A stretch of DNA of 42,296 bases, from the NCBI GenBank assembly GCA_947485165.1, contig CANKRG010000013.1, forward strand, positions 1-42,296, read 5' to 3'. The notes under the pieces were generated by a model that was given only the letters and a program-made list of their open reading frames with translations, ran no database searches and was not told the DNA's origin. Source of the DNA: Comamonadaceae bacterium. GTDB lineage: Bacteria > Pseudomonadota > Gammaproteobacteria > Burkholderiales > Burkholderiaceae_C. The translations under genes and the position numbers were made by a program. Below are positions 24,006 to 33,254 of this stretch, piece by piece; within the stretch, counting starts at the first letter, position 1; every line of letters begins with the position of its first letter.

Positions 24006-26326
24006 TGAAACAAACACATAAACCAAATTTTAGTTGCAAGCTGGTAAATAGCGGGCGAAAAGCAATATTTTTAGCGGCCGCACTCTTGGCTTCGACAGCG
24101 ACATGGGCTGTGACGCCGTTTGCTGTCAAAGACATTCGTGTTGAAGGCTTACAACGTGTCGAACCCGGTACTGTGTTTGCCACTTTACCCTTTCGTATTG
24201 GCGATACTTATGACGATGAGAAGGGTTCTGTCGCCATTCGATCATTGTTTGCTTTGGGTGTTTTCAAAGATGTACGCGTTGAGGTGATTGGTGATGTATT
24301 GGTGCTGATTGTTGAAGAGCGTCCGACCGTGGCTGGGATTGAATTTTCAGGCACCAAAGAGTTTGACAAAGAAGCTCTGATACGAGCCATGCGTGAAATT
24401 GGTTTGACCGATGGCCGCCCGTTCGATAAAGCGCTGTTGGACAAAGCGGAGCAAGAGTTGAAACGCCAGTATTTGACGCGAAGCTTGTATGCGGCGGAAA
24501 TTGTCACGACGGTAACGCCCATTGAACGAAATCGCGTCAACCTAACATTCAGTGTGGTTGAGGGTGATGTCGCCAAAATCAAAGAAATTCGCATCACGGG
24601 TAACAAAGCGTTCAGTGAATCAGCCTTACGAGGTCTGTTTGACTTGGATACGGGCGGCATTTTGAGTTGGTACACTAAAAGTGACCGTTACACCCGCTCA
24701 AAATTGAATGCAGACATTGAAACCATGCGCTCCTATTATTTGGCGCGCGGTTTTCTAGAATTCAAAGTAGAAACAACACAAGTATCTATTTCTACAGATA
24801 AAAAAGATATTGCAATTGCGATAGAAGTCGTCGAGGGTGAACGATTTACTGTGTCAGATGTCAAGCTTACGGGCAGTTTCTTGGGTAGAGACGATAAATT
24901 CAAATCTTTGGTGAAAGTAGCGGCCGGGCAAGAGTACAGCGCAGACAAAATTGCCGAGACCAACAAAGCGATGGTCAGCTACTTTGGCGATTTTGGATTT
25001 GCATTTGCACGTATTGTTGTGAAGCCTGAAATAGATCGTGCTAAAAATCAAGTTGCTTTGACCTTGACCGCTGAGCCTGGTCAACGTGCATATGTCCGAA
25101 GAATCAATATTTCAGGCAACAACAGAACGCGTGATGAGGTTATTCGACGAGAGCTACGGCAGTTCGAGTCATCGTGGTACGACGGCGATAAATTGCGGAC
25201 ATCGCGAGATCGCGTAGATCGCTTGGGCTTTTTCAAAGATGTCCAATTTGACACCCAAGAAATACCTAATGCGCCAGATCAGGTCGATATCAATATTGTC
25301 GTTGCAGAGAAGCCCACCGGTAACATTAACTTCGGTGCCGGCTACTCAACATCTGACAAGTTGACGTTCCAGTTCGGCATCAAACAAGAAAATATTTTTG
25401 GCAGCGGTAATTATTTAGGTGTTGATCTCAATACCAGCAAGTTAAATCGCGCGTTGAGCATCACCACCGTTGATCCCTATTTCACCGAAGATGGCATATC
25501 TCGAATCTACGATGCTTACTACCGTACAACCTCTCCAGCCAGTGCTGGCACGGGTAATTACAAGGTTGAAACTATTGGTCTGGGTGTTAAATTCGGTATT
25601 CCAGTGAGCCCAATCGACACTATTTATATAGGTGGAGGCGCTGAACAAAACAAGATATTTACAGGCACTAATTTGCCAGCTGCTTACCTTGATTACGCGA
25701 ACCAATTCGGTTACAGCAGTTATGCTATTCCATTGACTTTGGGCTGGTCGCGCGATGATCGGGACAGTGCTTTAACCCCAAATTCTGGAAAACTACAAAA
25801 GTTTTCAACTGAGTGGAGTCCGACTGGCGACGTGAACTATATCAAAGCATCAGCACAATATCAGCAATATATTCCTTTGAACAAGCAATTCACGCTTGCA
25901 TTTAACGGTGAGTTGAATTGGGGTAAAGGCCTGCAAGGTAAGCCATTCCCCGTGTTCAAAAACTCATACTCTGGTGGCTTAGGCTCGGTTCGTGGTTTCC
26001 AGTCATCTTCGCTTGGTCCTTTAGACAAAACCACAAATACAGCTCTCGGTGGGTCGAAAAAAATCACATTTAATACGGAATTTATCACGCCATTCCCAGG
26101 TGCTGGCAACGATAAAAGCCTGCGTTTGTATGCCTTCTTTGATGTTGGCAATGTTTACGGCGAAAATGCCCCCGTCTTGTTGAGCGAGATGCGCGCCTCA
26201 ACAGGCGTTGGCATAAGCTGGATTTCGCCCATCGGCCCCTTACGGCTTGCGTATGCAAAACCCATCAGAACGCTTGCTGGAGATAAAATACAAAAAGTAC
26301 AATTTCAAATCGGAACCGCTTTCTAA
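24005..26326 (+). CDS. bamA: Outer-membrane protein assembly factor BamA
   Basis: A 773-residue outer-membrane protein that inserts beta-barrel proteins. A signal peptide is at about 1-35 (hydrophobic run then TATWA). Five POTRA domains follow to about residue 430. The C-terminal barrel contains the conserved lid motif SVRGF in GGLGSVRGFQSSSLGP and ends in Phe, as needed for outer-membrane insertion. Length is slightly below E. coli (810). It is followed directly by skp, whose ATG overlaps the TAA by one base. Confidence 0.97.
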   Translation: MKQTHKPNFSCKLVNSGRKAIFLAAALLASTATWAVTPFAVKDIRVEGLQRVEPGTVFATLPFRIGDTYDDEKGSVAIRSLFALGVFKDVRVEVIGDVLVLIVEERPTVAGIEFSGTKEFDKEALIRAMREIGLTDGRPFDKALLDKAEQELKRQYLTRSLYAAEIVTTVTPIERNRVNLTFSVVEGDVAKIKEIRITGNKAFSESALRGLFDLDTGGILSWYTKSDRYTRSKLNADIETMRSYYLARGFLEFKVETTQVSISTDKKDIAIAIEVVEGERFTVSDVKLTGSFLGRDDKFKSLVKVAAGQEYSADKIAETNKAMVSYFGDFGFAFARIVVKPEIDRAKNQVALTLTAEPGQRAYVRRINISGNNRTRDEVIRRELRQFESSWYDGDKLRTSRDRVDRLGFFKDVQFDTQEIPNAPDQVDINIVVAEKPTGNINFGAGYSTSDKLTFQFGIKQENIFGSGNYLGVDLNTSKLNRALSITTVDPYFTEDGISRIYDAYYRTTSPASAGTGNYKVETIGLGVKFGIPVSPIDTIYIGGGAEQNKIFTGTNLPAAYLDYANQFGYSSYAIPLTLGWSRDDRDSALTPNSGKLQKFSTEWSPTGDVNYIKASAQYQQYIPLNKQFTLAFNGELNWGKGLQGKPFPVFKNSYSGGLGSVRGFQSSSLGPLDKTTNTALGGSKKITFNTEFITPFPGAGNDKSLRLYAFFDVGNVYGENAPVLLSEMRASTGVGISWISPIGPLRLAYAKPIRTLAGDKIQKVQFQIGTAF

Positions 26327-26850
26327 TGAAAATCTCTGTTAATTCATCACGTCATCAATACCTCGTTATTCTGGCGATTGGCTTGACCAGTTTGTCTGCA
26401 GTTGTGACAGCTCAAGAAGTTAAAATTGGTTTTATCAATACCGATCGCATTTTTCGAGATGCCAATTCTGCCAAAACAGCTCAGACTAAATTAGAGCAGG
26501 AGTTCATGAAGCGTGAAAAAGAGCTGAATGATCAGGGTGCACAAATCAAATCTGCGGCTGACAAATTGGAGAAAGATGCGCCTACATTGTCGGAAGCGCA
26601 ACGTACCTCACGCCAAAAGCAGCTCACTGATCAAGATCGTGACTTTCAGCGTAAGCGCCGTGAGTTTCAAGAAGATCTGAATGTTCGTAAAAATGAAGAG
26701 CTGCAAATCGTTCTAGAACGGGCCAATAAAGTGGTGAAACAGGTCGCTGAGGCTGAAAAGTACGATTATGTCTTGCAGGAAGCGGTTTACGTCAACCCTA
26801 AGCACGACATCACAGAAAAAGTGCTTAAAGTTTTGAACGCTGCAAAATAA
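26326..26850 (+). CDS. skp: Periplasmic chaperone Skp/OmpH
   Basis: A 174-residue protein that holds unfolded outer-membrane proteins on the way to BamA. A signal peptide is cleaved probably after VTA at about residue 29 (next residues QEVKIGF). The rest is a long charged coiled-coil region (about 45-150), the tentacle domain of Skp, with the C-terminal beta strand KYDYVLQEAVYVNPKHDIT. It is coupled to bamA, as in most proteobacteria. Confidence 0.94.
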   Translation: MKISVNSSRHQYLVILAIGLTSLSAVVTAQEVKIGFINTDRIFRDANSAKTAQTKLEQEFMKREKELNDQGAQIKSAADKLEKDAPTLSEAQRTSRQKQLTDQDRDFQRKRREFQEDLNVRKNEELQIVLERANKVVKQVAEAEKYDYVLQEAVYVNPKHDITEKVLKVLNAAK

Positions 26851-26892
26851 GCGCTATAAGACTATCGCACCCCTTTTTGCTTTGGTTCGCGT

Positions 26893-27876
26893 GTGGCCAT
26901 TTTTTTACAACAAATCACTGAAGCTTTAGGCGGGCTACTTCATGGAGATGCCAACCAGCAAATCACTGGACTGGCTTCTCTTAAGCAAGCGACATCTTTT
27001 GATATTAGCTTTGTAAGCAATATCAAGTACGAGCAAGAATTGGCAGACTCTAAAGCTGCTTGTGTCATCGTCAGTCCACATCTTGCCTCACTTGCTGAGA
27101 AGCGTGGTTCGTACATTGTCACCGACCAGCCGTATGTTTATTTTGCGTTGTTGACACAGTTTTGGAAACAACAGCATTCGCCTAAAAACGCAGGCTCTAT
27201 ACACCATAGCGCTGTTGTTGATGGCACTGCAGTTATTCACAAAACAGCAGTGATTGGCGCTTTGTGCGTTGTCGAAGCCAATGCACGTATTGGTGCAAAC
27301 ACAGTGCTCAAATCACGCGTTACCGTGAGTGAGGGCTGCGTTGTAGGTGGCAATTGCATCTTGCACTCAGGCGTTGTCATCGGTGCAGATGGTTTCGGTT
27401 TTGCACCGAAAAAATCAGAGCACGGGTTAACTTGGGTAAAAATTGAGCAATTGGGCGCTGTGACACTTGGCAATGACATTGAAATCGGTGCCAATACCTG
27501 TGTAGATCGTGGCGCATTGCACGACACTGTAATTGAGGATGGTGTGAAACTCGATAATTTGATTCAAATTGGTCACAACGTTCGTATTGGTAAACATGCC
27601 ATCATTGCCGCAGCTACAGCTGTTGCTGGCAGTACGGAAATCGGTGCCTACTGCATGATTGGTGGTTGCGTCAGCATCGCTGGGCATTTGTCGATTGCAC
27701 CGCATACCGAAATATCAGGCGCTTCCGTGGTGACCCATTCGATTCACAAAGCGGGCACATACACGGGCTTGTTTCCGCTAGATGACAATGCTTCTTGGGC
27801 TAAAAATGCCGCCGCTTTGAAGCAATTGTCCAGCTTGCGCGATAGACTACGGTTGATAGAAAAAAACAAACAATAA
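26893..27876 (+). CDS. lpxD: UDP-3-O-(3-hydroxyacyl)glucosamine N-acyltransferase
   Basis: A 327-residue left-handed beta-helix acyltransferase, the third step of lipid A synthesis. An N-terminal uridine-binding domain (1-100) precedes the hexapeptide repeats. Catalytic His228 lies in [21 protein letters not shown] is the nucleotide contact segment. GTG at 26893 is the start ([14 protein letters not shown]); no ATG alternative is near. Normal length. It is followed 29 bp later by fabZ. Confidence 0.95.
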   Translation: MAIFLQQITEALGGLLHGDANQQITGLASLKQATSFDISFVSNIKYEQELADSKAACVIVSPHLASLAEKRGSYIVTDQPYVYFALLTQFWKQQHSPKNAGSIHHSAVVDGTAVIHKTAVIGALCVVEANARIGANTVLKSRVTVSEGCVVGGNCILHSGVVIGADGFGFAPKKSEHGLTWVKIEQLGAVTLGNDIEIGANTCVDRGALHDTVIEDGVKLDNLIQIGHNVRIGKHAIIAAATAVAGSTEIGAYCMIGGCVSIAGHLSIAPHTEISGASVVTHSIHKAGTYTGLFPLDDNASWAKNAAALKQLSSLRDRLRLIEKNKQ

Positions 27877-27905
27877 TTAAAATATTAAAGAAAGAAAAAC
27901 ACACA

Positions 27906-28355
27906 ATGATGGACATTTACCGCATTCTCAAGCAACTGCCTCACCGCTACCCCTTTGTGTTGGTGGACAGAATCACCGAGCTTGAAAAAGGAAAATACAT
28001 CAAAGGCTACAAAAACGTTTCTATCAACGAGCCGTATTTTGTCGGGCACTTCCCACACCGCCCAGTGATGCCTGGCGTATTGATTGTCGAAGCCTTGGCG
28101 CAAACAGCAGCACTGCTCGGTTTTGACACGCTTGGTGTCACGCCTGACGATAAAACCATGTTTTACTTTGCCGGTATTGATGGCGTGCGTTTTAAGAAAC
28201 CAGTCACCCCGGGTGATCAACTTTGGTTGGAAATGCACGTTGACCGCGTCCGTTCTGGCATGTGGAAGTTTAAAGGCCAGGCCACGGTCGACGGCGAAGT
28301 GGTTACGGAGGCTACCATTATGTGCACCATTCGTATGTTAGGTGAAGACGATTGA
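27906..28355 (+). CDS. fabZ: 3-hydroxyacyl-[acyl-carrier-protein] dehydratase FabZ
   Basis: A 149-residue hot-dog-fold dehydratase of fatty acid elongation. It shares 3-hydroxyacyl-ACP with LpxA and LpxD, which explains its location. The active site is His48 in [11 protein letters not shown] and Glu62 in IVEALAQ. Normal length. The stop overlaps the lpxA start by three to four bases. Confidence 0.97.
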   Translation: MMDIYRILKQLPHRYPFVLVDRITELEKGKYIKGYKNVSINEPYFVGHFPHRPVMPGVLIVEALAQTAALLGFDTLGVTPDDKTMFYFAGIDGVRFKKPVTPGDQLWLEMHVDRVRSGMWKFKGQATVDGEVVTEATIMCTIRMLGEDD

Positions 28356-29134
28356 TTCACGCAACCGCAATAATTGACCCCAAAGCGCAGCTAGACAGCA
28401 GCGTTGAGATTGGCCCTTATAGCGTGGTTGGCCCGCATGTTCGCATGGGTGCTGGTACGCGTGTGGGAGCGCATTGCGTTATTGAAGGTCACACGACCCT
28501 TGGCAAAGACAACCAGATTTTCCAATTCAACTCGATTGGTGCGATTCCGCAAGACAAAAAATATGCTGGTGAGCCCTGTGAACTGCATCTTGGCGACCGC
28601 AACACCATCCGTGAGTTTTGCACCTTAAACATTGGCAGCCCAGGCGACACAGGAGTGACGCGCGTGGGGGATGACAATTGGATCATGGCTTACGTGCATA
28701 TTGCTCACGACTGCCAAGTGGGTAACAAAACGATTTTGGCAAACAATACAACGCTGGGTGGTCATGTGCATTTGGCAGACTGGGTGATCATCGGTGGCCT
28801 CACGGGCATTCACCAATTCGTCAAAATTGGCGCGCATGCCATGGTGGGCTTTTCCAGTGCCGTCACGCAAGATGTGCCACCCTTCATGATGGCCGACGGT
28901 AACCCGTTGGCTGTGCGCGGCTTCAATGCTGAAGGGCTGCGCCGCCGCCAATTTAGCGAAGAGCGTATTTCCGCCGTCAAGCAGATGCACAAACTGCTGT
29001 ACCGAACAGGTAAAACATTGGCGCAAGCTACGAGTGAGATTGCCGAGCTTGCACAAAGCATTCCCCAGGCAGCAGCTGATGTGGCCTTGATGAGCCACTT
29101 CTTAGCCCACAGCACGCGTGGCATAGCACGTTAA
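28352..29134 (+). CDS. lpxA: UDP-N-acetylglucosamine acyltransferase
   Basis: A 260-residue beta-helix acyltransferase, the first step of lipid A synthesis. Hexapeptide repeats start at the N-terminus ([14 protein letters not shown]). Catalytic His119 is in [11 protein letters not shown] (His125 in E. coli numbering). The TTG start at 28352 overlaps the fabZ TGA; the N-terminus matches the family, so TTG is well supported. At the acyl-chain ruler position (Gly173 in E. coli) the aligned residue is Phe167 in AMVGFSSAV, suggesting a shorter acyl chain than C14. Followed eight bases later by lpxB. Confidence 0.96.
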   Translation: MIHATAIIDPKAQLDSSVEIGPYSVVGPHVRMGAGTRVGAHCVIEGHTTLGKDNQIFQFNSIGAIPQDKKYAGEPCELHLGDRNTIREFCTLNIGSPGDTGVTRVGDDNWIMAYVHIAHDCQVGNKTILANNTTLGGHVHLADWVIIGGLTGIHQFVKIGAHAMVGFSSAVTQDVPPFMMADGNPLAVRGFNAEGLRRRQFSEERISAVKQMHKLLYRTGKTLAQATSEIAELAQSIPQAAADVALMSHFLAHSTRGIAR

Positions 29135-29142
29135 GAGGCCAG

Positions 29143-30315
29143 GTGAGCGATAAGGTGAATGCAGTATCCCCCCGGTTTTCACTGGTAGCAGGGGAGGCGT
29201 CAGGCGATTTATTGGCAGGTTTACTTTTAGACGGCATGCAGCAACGCTGGCCGCAGATGCAAGCCAGTGGCATTGGCGGCGCCCGCATGTTGGAGCGTGG
29301 TTTCAAAGTTTGGTGGCCTAGCGATAAATTGTCCGTTTTCGGATATATCGACGCTTTACGCCACTACCGAGAGATTTTGGGCATCCGCAACCAGCTCAAA
29401 GCCAAGATTTTAGCCAACCCGCCGGATGTGTTTATCGGCGTTGATGCCCCCGATTTCAACCTTGATTTAGAGGCCGATTTGCGCCAAACAGGTATCAAAA
29501 CCGTGCATTTCGTCTGTCCATCCATTTGGGCATGGCGACCCAAACGGGTAGAAAAACTCAAAAAAAGCTGTGACCACGTGCTCTGCGTCTTCCCGTTTGA
29601 GCCTGAAATTTTGGCCAAACATGGCATTCCTGCGACGTTTGTCGGGCATCCGCTGGCGTCCGTCATACCCATGCAGCCTGACAAGGCCAAAGCTCGGCAG
29701 CTGCTGGGTTTGGATGAGGCAGACAAAGTCGTTGCCGTCTTGCCTGGTAGCCGGCTTGCTGAAATAAAACACCTTTCACCAAGGTATTTTAAGGCCATAG
29801 CCTATATTATTGTTGACTATCCCGCTATGAAATTTATAGTACCTTCGATACCAAAACACATTCCTATGCTGCAAACAATAGCCAAAGAGTGTGGTGTTGA
29901 AGGAGTCGTTCAAATCATTTCTGGCCACTCACACACCGCGCTGGAAGCCTGTGATGTGACCTTGATCACCAGCGGAACTGCCACCTTAGAAGCCGCTTTG
30001 TACAAGCGCCCCATGGTCATCGGATACGCGCTAAATTGGCTCAGCTATGAGATCATGAAACACAAAAAAATGCAGCCATGGGTGGGGCTGCCGAATATTT
30101 TGAGCGGCAAATTCGTCGTCCCAGAGCTGATTCAAGATGCCGCTACCCCCGAGGCTTTGGCCGCTGCAACCTTGGCATGGTTTGATGCCCCTGAAAAAAT
30201 AGCTGATTTAGAGCGACAATTCACTACCTTGCACATCCAATTGCTCAGAAACACCTCAGAATTAGCCGCCGATGCCATCGCCCAAGTCCTCAATCAAACC
30301 ACCAAAACTGGTTAA
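29143..30315 (+). CDS. lpxB: Lipid-A-disaccharide synthase
   Basis: A 390-residue glycosyltransferase that joins lipid X and UDP-diacylglucosamine. [18 protein letters not shown] near the N-terminus, [21 protein letters not shown] and [19 protein letters not shown] are family blocks. GTG 29143 is used; the N-terminus matches the family. Residues around 218-235 ([15 protein letters not shown]) lie in a dispersed-repeat-like segment but align without length change. The 3' end overlaps the annotated rnhB frame by 44 bases. Confidence 0.95.
   Translation: MSDKVNAVSPRFSLVAGEASGDLLAGLLLDGMQQRWPQMQASGIGGARMLERGFKVWWPSDKLSVFGYIDALRHYREILGIRNQLKAKILANPPDVFIGVDAPDFNLDLEADLRQTGIKTVHFVCPSIWAWRPKRVEKLKKSCDHVLCVFPFEPEILAKHGIPATFVGHPLASVIPMQPDKAKARQLLGLDEADKVVAVLPGSRLAEIKHLSPRYFKAIAYIIVDYPAMKFIVPSIPKHIPMLQTIAKECGVEGVVQIISGHSHTALEACDVTLITSGTATLEAALYKRPMVIGYALNWLSYEIMKHKKMQPWVGLPNILSGKFVVPELIQDAATPEALAAATLAWFDAPEKIADLERQFTTLHIQLLRNTSELAADAIAQVLNQTTKTG
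29793..29846 (-). repeat. Dispersed-repeat-like segment inside lpxB
   Basis: On the minus strand: CTATAAATTTCATAGC, GGGATAGTCAACAATAATAT, then AGGCTATGG. The left arm differs by one base from CTATTAATTTCATAGC and the right end keeps GGCTAT, but the core is strongly changed. Confidence 0.5.
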
Positions 30316-31012
30316 AAAAACAGTTGCAAAGACCGCAACGCCTGATAAAACCGCCATGAAAGCATCTCAAAATGTGGCAAAAAAACAGTCTAAGAGCCCT
30401 ATCAAGGCCGAGCAAGTCGCTTTGTCATGGGATGCCCCAGGATTAATGGCCGGTGTGGACGAAGCAGGCCGTGGCCCCTTGGCTGGCCCTGTCGTAGCCG
30501 CAGCTGTGATTTTGGACGATTTGAACCCCATCAAAGGCTTGGCTGACTCTAAAACCTTGACCGCATCACGCCGTGAAAAACTTTACGATGAAATCCGCGC
30601 CAAAGCGTTGTGCTGCTCAGTTGCTGAAGCCAGCGTCGCGGAAATTGACGAGCTCAATATTTTGCAAGCCACCCTGCTTGCCATGCGCCGCGCGGTGGAG
30701 GGCTTGCGTCTGAAACCGGTCAAAGTACTGGTCGATGGCAACCGCATTCCGACCTTGGACGTTCTGGCCGAGGCCGTTGTGAAGGGCGACAGCAAAGTTC
30801 AAGCCATCTCTGCCGCCTCGATTTTGGCCAAAGTGACCCGTGACCGCTGGTGCGCAGAGCTGCACACCAAGTTCCCGCAATACGGCTTTGACCAACACAA
30901 GGGCTACGGTACCGCCCAGCATCTGGCTGCACTGAACGAATTTGGCGCTTGCCCAGAGCATAGACGTACGTTTGCACCTGTAACTGCCGTTTTAAATAGG
31001 GCTGCGAAATGA
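30272..31012 (+). CDS. rnhB: Ribonuclease HII
   Basis: Removes RNA from RNA/DNA hybrids, including single ribonucleotides in DNA. The catalytic core starts with [15 protein letters not shown] (Asp63, Glu64), then [14 protein letters not shown], and VLVDGNRIP supplies a further Asp. [13 protein letters not shown] closes the family pattern. From ATG 30272 it has 246 residues, with a Lys/Pro-rich 50-residue N-terminal extension that overlaps lpxB. The internal ATG 30357 (residue 29) would remove the overlap and is an alternative start. The stop overlaps the next gene as ATGA. Confidence 0.93.
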   Translation: MPSPKSSIKPPKLVKKTVAKTATPDKTAMKASQNVAKKQSKSPIKAEQVALSWDAPGLMAGVDEAGRGPLAGPVVAAAVILDDLNPIKGLADSKTLTASRREKLYDEIRAKALCCSVAEASVAEIDELNILQATLLAMRRAVEGLRLKPVKVLVDGNRIPTLDVLAEAVVKGDSKVQAISAASILAKVTRDRWCAELHTKFPQYGFDQHKGYGTAQHLAALNEFGACPEHRRTFAPVTAVLNRAAK

Positions 31013-31794
31013 CTTCGTCTGAAACTATCAATATCACTTCTCGCGACAACCCACTGCTCAAAGAGCTGCGTAAACTCAGCTCTGAGCCTACGGCGTACCG
31101 CAAAACAGGGCGCGTATGGTTAGAAGGCGACCATTTGTGCAGCGCTGCGCTGTTAAGAGGTGTGATACCGTCAATAGCTGTATTTTCAGAGTCATTTATG
31201 CCTATAGCCGGCGTATTTATTGCCAAAGGTGCTATAAAAAATATAGTAATTTCAGACAAGCTATGGCAGGACATCAGCGGCTTAGAGTCGCCCGCCAAGA
31301 TGGGTTTTGTCGTTGAGTTGCCCAGTTCCGTACAAATCACCCCGAATGTAGCCACCGTCATTTTGGACCGCGTACAAGACGCCGGCAATGTCGGCTCCAT
31401 CCTGCGAAGCGCCGCCGCTTTTGGCTTCAAACAGGTCATTGCGTTGACGGGTACCGCAGCGCTGTGGAGCCCTAAAGTGCTGCGCGCCGGCATGGGTGCA
31501 CATTTTGGGCTGCAACTGGTAGAGAGCGCCGGTTTGGACGACTTGTACGCTTTGACCGTCCCCTGGGTTGTCACCAGTTCGCATCAAGGCGATTTTTTGC
31601 AAAACCTCATAAAAAACAAACAGCTACCGCAACCCTGCGCTTGGGTTCTGGGGCATGAAGGGCAGGGCGTTCGGGCAGAATTGCTGCAGCAGGCCAAAGT
31701 TTCGGTTCGGATTGGGCAACCTGGCGGCGAAGAGTCGCTGAACGTGGCGGCTGCAGCTGCAATTTGTTTGCATGCTAGCTCGGTAGCTGGATAA
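31009..31794 (+). CDS. TrmH-family RNA 2'-O-methyltransferase
   Basis: A 261-residue SPOUT enzyme: an N-terminal substrate-binding domain ([23 protein letters not shown]) and a C-terminal knot. The knot motifs are [33 protein letters not shown] and [15 protein letters not shown]. It could be RlmB-like, acting on 23S rRNA, or a tRNA enzyme; the motif set does not decide. Residues about 65-80 ([16 protein letters not shown]) are encoded by a well-preserved dispersed palindromic repeat. It is the last gene of the long cluster and is coupled to rnhB by a 4-base overlap. Confidence 0.88.
   Translation: MTSSETINITSRDNPLLKELRKLSSEPTAYRKTGRVWLEGDHLCSAALLRGVIPSIAVFSESFMPIAGVFIAKGAIKNIVISDKLWQDISGLESPAKMGFVVELPSSVQITPNVATVILDRVQDAGNVGSILRSAAAFGFKQVIALTGTAALWSPKVLRAGMGAHFGLQLVESAGLDDLYALTVPWVVTSSHQGDFLQNLIKNKQLPQPCAWVLGHEGQGVRAELLQQAKVSVRIGQPGGEESLNVAAAAAICLHASSVAG
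31201..31250 (-). repeat. Dispersed palindromic repeat inside the trmH-family gene
   Basis: On the plus strand: CCTATAGCCGGCGTATTTAT, then TGCCAAAGGTGCTATAAAAA, then ATATAGTAAT. The core GGCAATAAATACGCCGGC (minus strand) is intact and identical to the consensus. It is one of the best copies and is fully inside the coding sequence, in frame. Confidence 0.92.
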
Positions 31795-31885
31795 TTTTTT
31801 TGTTTTCGCAGCAATTTCAAGCGAATTTTGGAGAAATTAGGCAAGTTCAGCCAAGGCTGAGTAAGGGTTCTCCCGCAAGCTCAGC

Positions 31886-31891
31886 TATAAT
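31886..31891 (+). promoter_or_regulatory. Candidate carA promoter -10
   Basis: A perfect TATAAT lies 137 bases before the carA start. The -35 region (about 31863-31868) is weak. Transcription would begin near 31899 and leave a leader of about 130 bases. In that leader GTACGCC (31915-31921) can pair with GGCGTAC (31998-32004), close to the start codon. This covers the 233 bp gap between the trmH-family gene and carA; nothing else is seen there. Confidence 0.5.
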
Positions 31892-32027
31892 TAGAGGCTT
31901 CCTGTCTACCCCACGTACGCCTAGCGCATCATTTAGCTTAACCCTGACATAGCAGCTCGAAATTGGCTCCAAAAGAGTCATTTTTACAGCCAGCTTGGGC
32001 GTACCCGTTTTATATTCGGAGAACCCA

Positions 32028-33254
32028 GTGCTTTTGTCACTCAAGCCACGTTTCCCACTAGCCATTCTGGCACTCGCAGATGGCACCGTCTTTGTTGGAT
32101 CCTCCATAGGAGCGGCGTCAAAAGACGTTTCTTATACCGTCGGTGAAGTTGTTTTCAACACTTCCATGACTGGTTACCAAGAAATCCTGACCGACCCCAG
32201 CTACTGCCAGCAAATCGTCACCCTGACTTACCCACACATTGGCAACTACGGCATCAGCGAGCAAGATGTTGAGTCTGCCAAGGTTAACGCTGCCGGTTTG
32301 ATCATCAAAGATTTGCCATTAATCGTCTCGAACTTTCGCTCCACCATGAGCTTGACCGAATACTTGGTCAAAGAGAAGACGATTGCGATTGCAGATATTG
32401 ACACCCGCCAGTTGACCCGCCACCTACGCACCCACGGTGCGCAAAACGGCTGTATTTTTGCTTTGGCTGAAGGTGAGGCTGCTACACCCGCGTTGATTGA
32501 CAAAGCGATTGCCTTGGCCAAGGCTGCACCTAGCATGTCTGGTTTGGATTTGTCCAAAGTTGTCTCGACCAGCAAAACCTATGCTTGGACACAAACCGAG
32601 TGGCAGTTGCACAACCCGACCTTAGACGGCAAGGCCGGTTACAGTGAGCAAGTGCCTGCAGATGCCAAGTTCCACGTAGTTGCGTATGACTTCGGCGTCA
32701 AGTACAACATTTTGCGCATGTTGGCCGAACGTGGTTGCCGTGTCACCGTCGTGCCTGCGCAAACCAGCGCTGCAGACGTGCTTAAGTTGAATCCGAACGG
32801 TATTTTCTTGTCCAACGGCCCGGGCGACCCAGAGCCGTGCGATTACGCCATCGCAGCCGTCAAAGATTTGATTGAAACCGGTATTCCGACTTTCGGTATT
32901 TGCTTGGGGCACCAAATCATGGCTTTGGCCAGCGGTGCGAAAACCTTCAAAATGAAGTTTGGCCACCACGGCGCGAACCATCCGGTTAAAGACTTAGACA
33001 CGGGTCATGTCAGCATCACCAGCCAAAACCACGGTTTTGCGGTGGACGAAACCACATTGCCTGCTCATCTGCGAGCCACCCACGTCAGCTTGTTTGACGG
33101 CACGCTGCAGGGATTGACCCGCACCGACAAGCCCGCGTTTTGCTTCCAAGGTCACCCTGAAGCATCGCCCGGTCCACAAGACATCAGCTACCTCTTCGAC
33201 CGCTTTGTTGGGTTGATGACCAAAGCTGGGGAAAATACTGAGAAGAGTGAATAA
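32028..33254 (+). CDS. carA: Carbamoyl-phosphate synthase small subunit
   Basis: A 408-residue glutamine amidotransferase that supplies ammonia to CarB for arginine and pyrimidine synthesis. The class I triad is Cys292 in FGICLGHQ, His376 and Glu378 in GHPEASPGP; the spacing equals that of the E. coli enzyme. I chose GTG 32028 ([19 protein letters not shown]), with GGAGA at 32018-32022. The 11 upstream codons from 31995 do not fit the family. The stop TAA shares one base with the carB ATG. Confidence 0.95.
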   Translation: MLLSLKPRFPLAILALADGTVFVGSSIGAASKDVSYTVGEVVFNTSMTGYQEILTDPSYCQQIVTLTYPHIGNYGISEQDVESAKVNAAGLIIKDLPLIVSNFRSTMSLTEYLVKEKTIAIADIDTRQLTRHLRTHGAQNGCIFALAEGEAATPALIDKAIALAKAAPSMSGLDLSKVVSTSKTYAWTQTEWQLHNPTLDGKAGYSEQVPADAKFHVVAYDFGVKYNILRMLAERGCRVTVVPAQTSAADVLKLNPNGIFLSNGPGDPEPCDYAIAAVKDLIETGIPTFGICLGHQIMALASGAKTFKMKFGHHGANHPVKDLDTGHVSITSQNHGFAVDETTLPAHLRATHVSLFDGTLQGLTRTDKPAFCFQGHPEASPGPQDISYLFDRFVGLMTKAGENTEKSE

